This document shows, in pieces, positions 55,801 to 64,000 of a stretch of 64,000 nt of DNA (the stretch's first letter is position 1; each line of letters begins with the position of its first letter). Made by a program: the position numbers and the translations under genes. The DNA is from Symsagittifera roscoffensis. Its lineage: Eukaryota; Xenacoelomorpha; Acoela; Convolutidae. The notes beneath the pieces are model-generated. The model was not told the origin of the DNA. It saw only the letters and a program-made list of their open reading frames with translations, and made no database searches. Location of the stretch: contig NC_087064.1 of the NCBI RefSeq assembly GCF_963678635.1, positions 28,810,189 to 28,874,188 on the forward strand. Direction: 5' to 3'.

Positions 55801-57104
55801 ATTTAGTAAAGGTATCAATGTTAGCATTTGGTTTTTGAAATACTGTCGGTATACAACAGAAATAGGTAAAATAAAGCGCATCTCTCTGATTAGTTCATTT
55901 CCTCCATTTTCTTAGAAATAGTTAGTTACTGCAAAAAAAAGTTATTTAACTTAAATCCGGGGCCTGCTGATAACCGCTTAGTAATCTCTTATTGAGTTAG
56001 TTTTATGTTTTTTTCCTGTTCTTCTTGCTCCCTGCGGCAATCCTATCATGAAAACAGGATGTTATAGAGAGGCTAAATAATAGGGACCGACTTTTTACCA
56101 GAAAAGTTATAACATGGACTTTTTTTTACCAGACTCGATAAACAAATTTGATTGACAGATGTAATGGCGCCATTTAGTCTGGTTGAAGACAATGTTTTCA
56201 CGGTTTCTCAGCGAAGTTTTGTTTGTTCTAACCGCTTCCTTTTCAAATCTTCCACTTATTTAAAGTTGTCTTAATTGAGTTATTGCATTGTGGTCTGGTA
56301 CAATATCGGGCTGGTAAAAGGTCGGTCTGGTAAAATACCTAGCCCCCTAAATAATGCTTTCCTACAACTGATTCAGTGATGTTACATTTTTCCGATTAAT
56401 TCTTGTTGCTGTTCATGTTCAACTATGTGGCTGATTGTGGAACTAGCTTTCAGAAAGGTTTTGGAAGGGCTTCTTCGCCTAGTTTTTGTTAAGAGTAATG
56501 AACGGAGTGAAGACTCTTGTATAGGTCCTAGTGATTTGTTTGTTTTTTTTTATCAGGAAAAAGTCTTTAAGTGCTCTAATAACTACAGATGTGCATTCAT
56601 ACATATTGGTGCATTTCTGAATGCACTTAGATATATATGCACTTTAGGAGTTCAATTGAATTTCATCTGCTGAAACTGTCGGAAAAAGCACTTTCCAAAT
56701 ACGAACGTGGAATTGGCGCAAAAATATGTAAACAATTTCTAGTTTCGAAAGTGGAATTTAATTTTTAGATTTCCAGCGGAATAAAAACTTCACCTGTTGA
56801 TCCAGTTTTCTCAAATTGGGTTAATGTTATCAAAAAAGAGCCAGCCATAAATCGTTCTAGAAGTTCAAAGAGCTTAAAGGGCAGCTATTTTTTCTCCGAC
56901 AGTTGAGATTTTTTCAACAAAGTCTGTTTTTTGTATGTTTACTTGGGTTCATAAATCTTTTCCAATCTTCGATCGGCTAGTTTTTTTGCAAGGTAATGTG
57001 CTCTAAATCAAATTTTCTGTCTGAAGTGAAAATTGTGTTAATTTATTTGTACAGGTGTGAAATTGCGAGGGAAGGACATTGGACAACCTCTGCACAAGAA
57101 GTGA
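46863..57104 (+). CDS. MBF1: Multiprotein bridging factor 1 (MBF1/EDF1), six exons
   Basis: MBF1 is a conserved transcriptional coactivator that bridges activators and TBP, and a ribosome-collision sensor. Exons: 46,863-46,949, 53,808-53,859, 53,957-54,034, 54,633-54,715, 54,816-54,909, 57,055-57,104. They total 444 bases and encode 147 residues; human EDF1 has 148. All introns are GT-AG and phases match. The N-terminal domain starts near [14 protein letters not shown], the conserved core has [15 protein letters not shown], the helix-turn-helix spans [20 protein letters not shown] and [15 protein letters not shown], and it ends [14 protein letters not shown]. No lesion was found. Intron 1 is 6,858 bp. 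Confidence 0.95.
46950..48576. other. MBF1 intron 1, left part: no feature recognised
   Basis: AT-rich sequence. A 121-codon + strand frame (47,066-47,431) has no recognisable similarity and no splice support. Confidence 0.4.
48577..48770 (+). repeat. tRNA-derived SINE-like element, copy 1
   Basis: The head has an A-box-like TGGCTGAATGG after CATCCG, and the body matches the copy at 57,713 (GATAGAGCTG..TTTTTG, GTGTTTGCGAA, CTTCTGTGT). Its B-box region is decayed. It lies in MBF1 intron 1. Confidence 0.55.
48945..49935. repeat. Degenerate tandem array, about 150-200-bp unit
   Basis: Five to six units share the phrases TTGCCTC(C/T)AA(A)TATGA, a GAGATACGAC-like phrase, a T/A-rich middle, CCCAAC..TGTAGTTGG and GTACTCTCAG. 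A related phrase occurs near 63,945. It is non-coding. Confidence 0.6.
49332..49428. repeat. 97-bp imperfect palindrome
   Basis: Arms of about 40 bp: AGAGATAGGAACTTTGATTT at the left, AAATCAAAATTCCTATCTCT at the right, with matching TTGGATATCTATTTT and AAAATAGATGTCCAA inside. It sits inside the tandem array and could form a strong hairpin. Confidence 0.7.
49936..50551. other. MBF1 intron 1 segment: nothing recognised
   Basis: AT-rich intronic sequence. Its right end may carry more of the decayed retroelement next to it, but no frame is convincing. Confidence 0.35.
50552..51013 (-). pseudogene. Fragment of a retroelement-type protein
   Basis: A 153-codon frame whose latter part ([16 protein letters not shown], then [20 protein letters not shown] and QLEP) has the pattern [11 protein letters not shown]-xIND-xI-RAL-SAGVP-LEP. 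I associate this with C-terminal regions of reverse-transcriptase-like proteins in invertebrate genomes. The usual following segment is not readable, so it is a fragment. The family assignment is from pattern recall only. Confidence 0.4.
51014..52834. other. MBF1 intron 1 segment: nothing recognised
   Basis: T-rich intronic sequence. A 112-codon + frame at 51,979-52,317 shows no domain or splice context. The window near 52,540-52,610 repeats the phrase ATTGCAGCTGTTCAT twice. Confidence 0.35.
52835..53505 (-). CDS. Unknown 134-residue protein nested antisense in MBF1 intron 1, three exons
   Basis: Exons on the - strand: 53,505-53,425, 53,223-53,113, 53,047-52,835. All junctions are phase 0 with GT donors (GTATGC, GTGGGC) and pyrimidine-rich AG acceptors (TTTTAG, TTTCAG). 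The protein starts [17 protein letters not shown], with Gly2 and four Cys suited to myristoylation or palmitoylation, so it may sit on membranes. It has no transmembrane segment. The middle has [16 protein letters not shown], and the end is [13 protein letters not shown]...LHF. The frame also stays open 5' of the ATG to an AG at 53,563, so the start could lie in an earlier exon. I recognise no family. Confidence 0.6.
54910..57054. other. MBF1 intron 5 with two tRNA-like segments
   Basis: A 2.1-kb intron. Segments near 55,250-55,316 and 55,656-55,705 share CACTTGG(C/T)CT(G/A)GAGGT and GTTGCCTT. The first also has TTTCGAGTCGT, like a tRNA A box and B box. They may be heads of another SINE. Between them, frames on both strands (132 and 109 codons) overlap each other and neither is supported. 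Confidence 0.4.
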
Positions 57105-57712
57105 TGTTACTATTGTGCTAATGAAACTTCGAGTGACAAATGCGACTAAGCTGTGCTCCGTAGGAAACTCAGAAACTTGCATCGGTGTGTGAAATACAGC
57201 CTGGTCTGATGAAATTAGCATTTTGTTGGATGTGACGATTTGAATCATTAACCATCATGATATTTTTGGAATTTCATTGGAGAGGCTCGTATGAACAGTG
57301 TTTAAACCTGTAGATAAAGTACTGTTTAAACGCTGTAATTACTTAGTTACTTCCATTTGTGGATATTATATGCTTTATTTCTTCAGTTCATAATCAAATA
57401 GCTCTTGTTTTTGTATGCTATTCACATAGGGACTGCTCAAATAAAAGGTCGGAATATGGCCTGTTGTTTCTTCAACGCTTTTATCTACCTCAAAGCAAAC
57501 CCTTGCGAAACAGCGTGCTAGCATAGAAGAGCCCTTCAGCCGTTGTTCGGATTTGTTTACTCTTGCGATCAGCTTGGTATCATTACGAACCTTCTTTTTT
57601 TAACCTTACTCGCAAATCAAACTGTTCACTTATTGGGAAGTTTCACTGTAGCATTGGAAATTGCATAGCATCTGTTCTCTGCTTTATTCGTGGCTAGTGG
57701 TAGGTACCTAAG
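57105..57712. other. Downstream of MBF1: 3' UTR and intergenic sequence
   Basis: No further coding exon is seen after the MBF1 stop. AT-rich sequence with an AATAAA-type signal near 57,440 (CAAATAAAAG). Confidence 0.35.
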
Positions 57713-57890
57713 AAGCTTCTGTGGCTGAGTCGTAAGTATGTGAGACTCCTAATCTCAAGGTCGCTGGTTCGAATCGCAGATGTAGACGAATTTTTTAAAC
57801 TAATTCTAATTTTTCTCATTGCAATTTATAGAGCTGCTTTTTGTCGTGTTCTCGCTAGTGTTTGCGAAACGAAGCTTCGCCTCTGTGTAA
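57713..57890 (+). repeat. tRNA-derived SINE-like element, copy 2
   Basis: The head resembles a tRNA: A box TGGCTGAGTCG, a perfect 5-bp anticodon stem (TGAGA/TCTCA) around loop CTCCTAA, and B box GGTTCGAATC. Acceptor and T stems pair poorly, so it is not a working tRNA gene. The body (TATAGAGCTG, GTGTTTGCGAA, CCTCTGTGT) matches the copy at 48,577. Confidence 0.6.
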
Positions 57891-58194
57891 AAAAGGAAGT
57901 TATGTAGATAGAAAAACTGATCCGAGTTCTTGCTTTTCTGGCTAATTTGTACCAAGAAAGTGGATGGTAAAAGACAACATCTTAATCCTGAGTCTATTTA
58001 TTTTTTAAATCAATGAGCGAAGTGAGCATATTTGGGTCGCGTGTTGTTGTTTTCTTATTTCATGAGATAGAGTAATTGTTTTGGTCTCGTTGAATTCAAT
58101 CAGACTTTTCCAATTGTCTATTGAATGCCTACCTTATCAAGTGTTCATGGAAGAATAAAGGTTTTTTTCAAATCGCGTGGTGTTTTCATTCCAG
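57891..58194. other. Intergenic segment: nothing recognised
   Basis: AT-rich sequence with no coding or repeat signal beyond the adjacent SINE. Confidence 0.35.
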
Positions 58195-58264
58195 CGATTA
58201 GCCAGGGTGTTGCAACCTGTTTCTCGTATTTTTTCTGTTCAAAAACTTGTTCGCGGTACTTCAG
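58195..58264 (+). other. Candidate exon encoding a mitochondrial-presequence-like segment
   Basis: Bounded by TTCATTCCAG and GGTGAGC. The phase-fitting frame reads RLARVLQPVSRIFSVQKLV RGTS, rich in Arg, Leu and Val without acidic residues, like a mitochondrial targeting peptide. It could join the candidate exon at 58,726. No start codon or family was identified. Confidence 0.35.
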
Positions 58265-58725
58265 GTGAGCTCATCAGGTTGATAACCATATTAAGTGCCA
58301 GTGTCTTTTTAACTGATAAGAGCAAAATAATGACCAAAGGCGATGCCATTTCAGATTGATTTTATTCGAGTTTTTTTCCCTAGACTGTAAAGATCTTTTC
58401 GTTTATTTTCTTATGGTAATTACTTAAAAAAAAATTCGAGCTGATTTTCATTTTTTTTTCATTTACGATTCGTCTTTCTCGAAGCCGCAGTAAAGCAATA
58501 ATTAGAGTATCATATCCTGCATTTACATTTCCCTTTTTCACGAATATTTTGATCGCTTGGGTCAAGTTTTTGAAGTGGAATGAGAAGAAATATATCCACA
58601 TTAGCGAAAGGATAATGTCTACTCTTTGTATAATGAACACTTATATGTGAATCACAGGTATGAAATTTTAATTGCAAGTTGAACGAAACTCAAATTTTTC
58701 TGAGCTTATTTTTTTAAAAAGAAAG

Positions 58726-58821
58726 TCTTGGGAAAAGAACAGTATCAGCGAGAAAAATACAAACTGCTCAAAGATAAGAATGAAGTTTTGCAATTAAAAG
58801 TTAAACGATTAGCTCGCAATG
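58726..58821 (+). other. Candidate exon encoding a charged helix
   Basis: A possible AAAG acceptor and GTAGCA donor flank a frame beginning VLGKEQYQREKYKLL and ending LKVKRLARN, which looks like a coiled coil. Phase 1 at both ends is compatible with the exon at 58,195. Unsupported by a recognised homologue. Confidence 0.35.
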
Positions 58822-59040
58822 GTAGCATATCAATTTGTTTTCAGCATCCTGAAATTTTTTGTCATTGCTCAAATCTAAACAGTGGTTGTTTCAGATTGAA
58901 TCTTGATCAAACACCATGAAATTTTTCACTAAGAAAATAGTTTTTTTAGGCAAAACTGGTCAGTTGACTATTTCTGGGTGAAGCATGTATTTCTTTTATT
59001 CGTCGTCGTATCTTTTTAATTTTGAGTGACTTGACTGGAC
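58811..59040. repeat. About 230-bp repeat, copy 1 of 3
   Basis: Shares AATGGTAGCATATCAAT, TTGCTCAAATCT, TTTCTGGGTGAAGCAT and TTATTCGTCGTCGTATC with copies at 61,465-61,690 and 62,034-62,262. Confidence 0.75.
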
Positions 59041-59897
59041 TACCCGAGTTGGGCATGACGAGTAATATCAGAACACTTATTGAACACTTATTACATGGTG
59101 TATTTTTCTCAGCTTATCTTATCGCTACCAAATATGCTCTTGAAAATAGATCTTGAATTGAACTTAATCCTGACTTTTGACAATTTTTTGATTTTTTTTT
59201 TCGTTGATTCACACTTAATTGTACACAAAACAAAAGAAAAACTTGGTCCAATTTGACAAAAAAAATGTTTCAAGCAAGCTTTCTTTCAAACGAAAAATAC
59301 AATAAGTAACTGGCACTTTTAGGTTTGTTATGTTTTAAACAACTTTGCATTCTAGATGATTTGTTTGATATAATTCTCACTTTTACCAATATTCTGGAAG
59401 CGTTACAAAATGCTGCAAAATTTCTCGATAAGGACTAGTCCGGACTGCGCAGTGGCAATTGTATTACATTGTCTCATTTTTTCAATTTAGTCTGCCGACC
59501 TTTTGCGCTTTGTGTATCGGGGGTTTTTCCGCGTGTAAAATCATTGGAGAAAAGTGCACATTTTCTTTCATTTTTTTTGGGAAATTGCGAAATAATTTGT
59601 ACTGTTTGTCTTGGTTGACAATTTCAGAAGGACTGTTGCTCTTGGACTGTTTGAACTTGAACACACCCGAAAGTTTAAGCGACTTTTTAGCTCAGTTAAC
59701 TTATTTTATAGTTTGCCCATAAAGTTCTTGTTTATGCAACATTATGCAAAATAAGCAAATGCAACATTCATAGTCAAAAAGGCCCGTCGGAAACCAATTT
59801 TTACAGGAAAATGGCAAAAAAAAACTAAAAAAAAATTAATAACAATTTTGAAAACTTTCAAATTTTTTTTTCTATTTTGCACAATTTTTTTTTGAAT

Positions 59898-61222
59898 TTT
59901 TGATTCCCAAAAAGGCTCTGAAAACTCCAAAAACTAACTTTATTTGAGAAAAATTGAATTTTAATGGCTTAATTTAAGCTTGAGTAAGCTATTTTAGGCC
60001 TTCACTCTCGCCTTATCATCTCGAAATTATACCAAAAATCAAAATTTCACACCGGTTTTTCTCAACAATTTTCAAAGTTTTTTAAAGTCGTTTCAATCAC
60101 TTTTGAAAGGGTTCAACTTGATATATCAATCGACCGATTCCGATTAATTATACTGACTGATTTGCGTGGAAAACAAAAAGAAAAAAATTAAATTAGACAG
60201 GAATACAATATTTTTCCTTTTTTTTAATGGTCGGAACAATAACAAGGCGTTAGAAGAAGTGTTGCTCTAGGTTTGAACGCGCCCGAAAATTTTTAGCATT
60301 TTTTTAGCTGAGTTAACTGTTTTTTGTATTTATTCAAATAAAATTTTTCTTCTTTACTATCGAAAAAATCTTGCTGTGCCATCGCTGATTAATCGAATGC
60401 GGCTTACGTAAAAATAACACCCTGCCATATGCGAGAACATTTTTCGGCCTTTTAATGCCATTTTAACTAATCTATCTGCTTATCCTTGATACCCTCGTTT
60501 TTGAAAACAATTTCAGCGCGAACACTTTCTGTCAAAACTCGTCGCATAGTGGTTTTTGAATTAGATTCATCACTCAAAACAGAATTACTGAACCGAATCT
60601 TCTCTATTAAAATTTGAATCTTTAACAGCGTCTAGTTTTTTCAAATAACAGTGCCTTGCTTTTTCTGCCAATTTATTCCCGTTTTTGGTGTAAAATAGTG
60701 CCAAATAAAGTTAGTAACTGCCCTATAGCGATGATCATTGATCTGATTTTTTCGGAATTCGTTTTTTGTCTTTTCTTTTTCTATTTCTGGGTGATGTTTT
60801 GGCCCAAGTTTTTTTTATTGAAAGCCTTTATTTTGTAGTACTTTATGCTTTTAATATGATAAGGTTTTGTAAAATCAAAAGAAATGGATTTAGTTTTTCA
60901 TGTGCATTTTTTATTTTTCAATTTTTTGAAAATTTTTGAAGCTGCTCTTAGTCTTTATGCTATCAAGGTAACAAAAAAATTACGATACAATCCAATTTTC
61001 TCAAATTTTGTTGCAGTCGCAGTCATCAAAAATGTGTTCATCACCAAAAAATCTTGGAAAAGGGAAGAACTCGGAAGGTATGTTCTTTTTCGTTGAAAAT
61101 GCTTCAAAAAATCTTTCATTTCATCCAATCTTGATGATTTTTTTTATAGTCAAATGCAATGAAAAAAATTTCATAAGTTTATGTCTGAAGTCTGGAAACT
61201 TTTACTCTTAAATTTGCTGAAC
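59898..61222. repeat. 1.3-kb segmental duplication, copy 1
   Basis: Matches 62,271-63,612 along its length with substitutions and small indels (for example GAAAACTCCAAAAACTAAC and CTTCACTCTCGCCTTATC). It contains an exon-like segment at 61,017. Confidence 0.85.
61017..61077 (+). other. Exon-like segment, copy 1 (duplicated)
   Basis: TTTTGTTGCAG acceptor, 61 bases, GTATGT donor. One frame reads VAVIKNVFITKKSW...REELG. The length is conserved exactly in the copy at 63,410. Confidence 0.4.
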
Positions 61223-61464
61223 GCTTGTTAAATTGCGTTTGACTCGTGCTAGTTTATTACCGTTGTTTTCTACTGCAAAACTAAATGATTTTAAAAATGC
61301 TTTTCTTCAAAGCCATGAGATGAATCAAATGAAAATCAAAAAGAAGAAAAAAATGAAAGAATTGTTTCTCAAGTTATGAAAAAACAAAACAAATGAATTT
61401 TTTCTGTTCATCTTCTGGTATTATGATTCCTTTGAAAAAATTTGAGTTAAAAATTTTTACAATT

Positions 61465-61690
61465 AGCTCTCTATAGTAGCATATCAATGTTTTTTCAGCA
61501 CTCTGAAAATTTTTATCTTTGTTCAAACCTAATCAATGGGGATTGCAGTTTCAGCCTCTATCAAAAACAGGGAAATTCTACACAAAAAAAATTCTCCGAA
61601 GAATTAATCGGCTGGCTATTTCTGGGTGAAGCATGTGTTCCCCTATATTCGTCATAGTATGATTGAATGACGTTTGACTCGCAGCCTTTC
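61465..61690. repeat. About 230-bp repeat, copy 2 of 3
   Basis: The most diverged copy, but it keeps GTAGCATATCAATG and TTTCTGGGTGAAGCATGT. The flank 61,235-61,460 also resembles 61,668-62,030 (GCAAAACTAAATGA, CATGAGATG), so a larger unit is tandemly repeated. Confidence 0.7.
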
Positions 61691-62033
61691 AATTCCTTTA
61701 TTTTTACTGCAAAACTAAATGAATTTAAAAACGTTTCTTTCAAAGTCATGAGATGGAATCAAATAAAAACAGAGGCAAAATAATTAAACCAAGTGTTTAT
61801 CGAATTATGAAAAAATAAAGCGGTTGAATTTTGTCTCATTCAGTTTTTGATTGTACGATTCCACTCAAAAAAGCATGAAGTTTTCATTTTGCCAAAATTC
61901 AAGTTTAAAAATTTGTGAAAGTGGAAAAGGACGAGTTTTTCCGTCTTTTCCATTTTTGTGAATATGGAAAGGACGAAATTTGAGTTATTTTGTATCTAAA
62001 AAAGTTGTGTTTCGCAATTAAAAGTTTTAAGAT

Positions 62034-62262
62034 TAGCTGGCAATGGTAGCATATCAATGTATTATCCGCACCCTGTCAATTTTTGTCATTGCTCAAATCT
62101 TAACATTGGGTGTTTCAGTTTGAATCTCGATCAAAACCCATGAAACTTCCCACTAAAAAAAACGTTTGTAGCACAATTGGTTGGTTGACTTTTTCAGGGT
62201 GAAGCATCTATGTTTTATTCGTCGTCGTATCTTTTTATTTCTTAATGACTTGACTGCATTTG
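62034..62262. repeat. About 230-bp repeat, copy 3 of 3
   Basis: Close to copy 1 (GGCAATGGTAGCATATCAAT, TTTTTGTCATTGCTCAAAT, TTATTCGTCGTCGTATC). It lies directly before the second 1.3-kb duplication. Confidence 0.75.
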
Positions 62263-62270
62263 TGTATTAG

Positions 62271-63612
62271 TTTTGATTTCCAAAAAGGCGCTGAAAACTC
62301 CAAAAACTAACTTTATTTGAGAAAAATTAAGTTTTCATGGCTTAATTTAAGCTTGAATAAGCTATTGTAGGCCTTCACTCTCGCCTTATCATCTCGAAAT
62401 TAGACCAAAAATCAAAACTTCACACCGGTTTTTCTCAACACTGTTCCAAGTTTTTTAAGATCGTTGTTAGAATCACTATTGAAAGGTTTCAACTTGATGT
62501 ATCACTCGACCGATTCCGTTTTTTTGTTGGTACCTGATTTGCGTGGAAAACAAGAAGAATGAAATTAAATTACCCAAGAATACAAAATTCCCCCTTTTTT
62601 TAATGGTCGGAACAATAACAAGGGGTTTGAAGAAGTGTTGCTCCAGGTTTGAACGCGCCCAAAAATGTCTAGCGTTTTTTGTGCTGAAGTAACTATTTTT
62701 GTATTTCTGCGCATAAAATTTTTGTTCTTTACTTTCGAAAAAATCTAACTGTGCCATCGCTGTTTGATCGAATGCGGCTTACGTGAAAAAAACACCCTGC
62801 CATATGCGAGAACATTTTTTGGCCATTTTAATGCCATTTCAACCAATCTATCTGCTTATCCTTGACCTTCGTTATTGATAGCAATTTCAAAGCGAATACT
62901 TTTTTCAAAATTCGTCTTATAGTGGTTTTTGAAACAGATTCATCGCTCAAAACAGAATTACTGATCCGAATCTTCTCTAATGAAAGTTTGATTTTTTCAC
63001 ACAGCGTCTAGTTTTTTCGAATAACAGTGATTTGCTTTTTCTGCCGATCCATTCATTTTTTCCCGTTTTTAGTGTAAAATAGTGCCAAATAAGGATAGTA
63101 ACTACCCTAGAGCGATAATCATTGATCTGATTTTTTTTGGAATTCGTTTTTTTTCTTGTCTTTTCTTAATCTATTTCTGAGTGATGCTTTGGCCCAAGTT
63201 TTTTTATTGAAAGCCTTTGTTGTATTACATTATGCTTTTAATATTCTACGATTTTGTAAAATCAAAAGAAATTAATTTAGTTTTTCATGTGCATTTTTTT
63301 ATTCTTCATTTTATCGCAAATTTTTGAAGCTCCTCGCTCCTCAGCCTTTGTGTTACCAAGGTAACAAAAAATTTACGATATAATCCAATGTTCTCGAATT
63401 TTGTTGCAGTCGCAGTCATCAAAAAAGTGTTAATCACCAAAAAGTCTTGGAAAAGGGAAGAACTCGGAAGGTATGTTCTTTTTGTTGAAAATGCTTCAAA
63501 AGTCTTTCATTTCATCTAATCTTGATAGATTTTTTTTCTAGTGAAATGCAATAATTATTTTTTCATAAGTTTATGTCTGAAGTCTGGAAATTTTTTTTCC
63601 TAAATTTGCTAC
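62271..63612. repeat. 1.3-kb segmental duplication, copy 2
   Basis: The second copy of 59,898-61,222, in direct orientation, including the shared phrase ACACCCTGCCATATGCGAGA and the exon-like segment. Confidence 0.85.
63410..63470 (+). other. Exon-like segment, copy 2 (duplicated)
   Basis: Same acceptor (TTTTGTTGCAG), same length (61 bases) and same donor (GTATGT) as 61,017-61,077, with only a few substitutions. The flanking sequence has indels, so the segment looks better kept than its surroundings. Confidence 0.4.
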
Positions 63613-64000
63613 ACAAATGCTGTTACGATTTGCTTTGAATGACAACCAACACTTTTGAAAAAGTATCCAATATTTAAATAGAGATAATTAGGATAACATA
63701 GTTTTCTAAAGCTAACCAGTATATCTTATATAGTACTTAATATTTAGACCGTAGTAATTTACTCACAAACACGAAAAATAAAGAAATAAAAAGTTGTTAC
63801 TTCGTTCTAATAATTCAGTTATCTCGACAGAGTGGTACTGATTCCATTAGCAGTTTTGAAAACGGTATCCGTTTTGAAGAAAAAACTGAATTTTGCGTTT
63901 CTTAAACTTTTTTTGGAATCAGAATTACAAAAAGGGATTACTGGTTACTGTGAGAGTAGCATGGAATGTTCCCACTGTATTCTTAATAAATACAAACATT
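63613..64000. other. Right edge: nothing recognised
   Basis: AT-rich sequence. The phrase GGTTACTGTGAGAGTA near 63,945 recalls units of the tandem array at 48,945-49,935. Confidence 0.35.

Noticed and set aside
57713-57785. Functional tRNA-Arg(CCT) gene
   Set aside because: The anticodon arm and boxes are good but the acceptor and T stems do not pair, and the downstream body is shared with another copy, as in a SINE.
1-64000. CRISPR arrays, bacterial operons, rRNA genes
   Set aside because: No regularly spaced identical repeats with unique spacers, no ribosome-binding-site spaced operons and no rRNA-like sequence seen; spliced genes show a eukaryote.

Overview
The window is animal nuclear DNA, probably from an invertebrate. 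It holds GT-AG spliced host genes with AT-rich introns on the right and two very large, decayed Ty3/Gypsy-type LTR retrotransposons on the left. I cannot name the species. The only confidently recognised host gene is a complete six-exon MBF1/EDF1 gene.

Element E1 (+ strand) runs from beyond the left edge to 18,096. Its order is Gag zinc knuckles, aspartic protease, reverse transcriptase, RNase H, integrase with a GPY/F module, an acidic linker and a macro-domain-like tail. A short AT-rich spacer follows, then about 8.8 kb of further coding sequence (ORF2-ORF4). ORF2 starts with a small N-terminal domain, a coiled coil and an SGNH (GDSL) hydrolase domain. E1's 3' LTR starts at 17,466, is cut at 18,096 and resumes at 46,259-46,503. 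Element E2 (- strand, 22,889-46,258, 23.4 kb, 885-bp LTRs) inserted into that LTR. E2 is a diverged relative with the same gene order.

After E2 inserted, 4.78 kb spanning the E1/E2 junction was duplicated in tandem (15,914-20,696 and 20,697-25,473). E2's 3' LTR and the tails of both elements are therefore each present twice. Both elements are dead as read: each carries many stops, frameshifts and deletions. E2 has lost most of RNase H and part of the RT connection. The order and protein similarity of all regions, including ORF2-ORF4, still agree between the two copies, so the extra genes belong to the family and are not a one-off capture.

The motif next to the 3' LTR (TGTCCGGGGAGT, the presumed polypurine tract) recurs several times inside both elements, in two different reading frames. 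Internal plus-strand priming of an unusually long element is one possible explanation.

From 46,504 the host sequence begins. MBF1 exon 1 starts 360 bp past the end of E1. Its 6.9-kb first intron holds a tRNA-like SINE, a degenerate tandem array, a 97-bp palindrome, a retroelement fragment and, on the opposite strand, an apparent three-exon gene for a 134-residue protein starting with a Cys-rich acylation-type N-terminus. Downstream of MBF1 lie a second SINE copy, isolated exon-like segments and a block of nested tandem duplications up to about 63.6 kb, one of which duplicates an exon-like segment.
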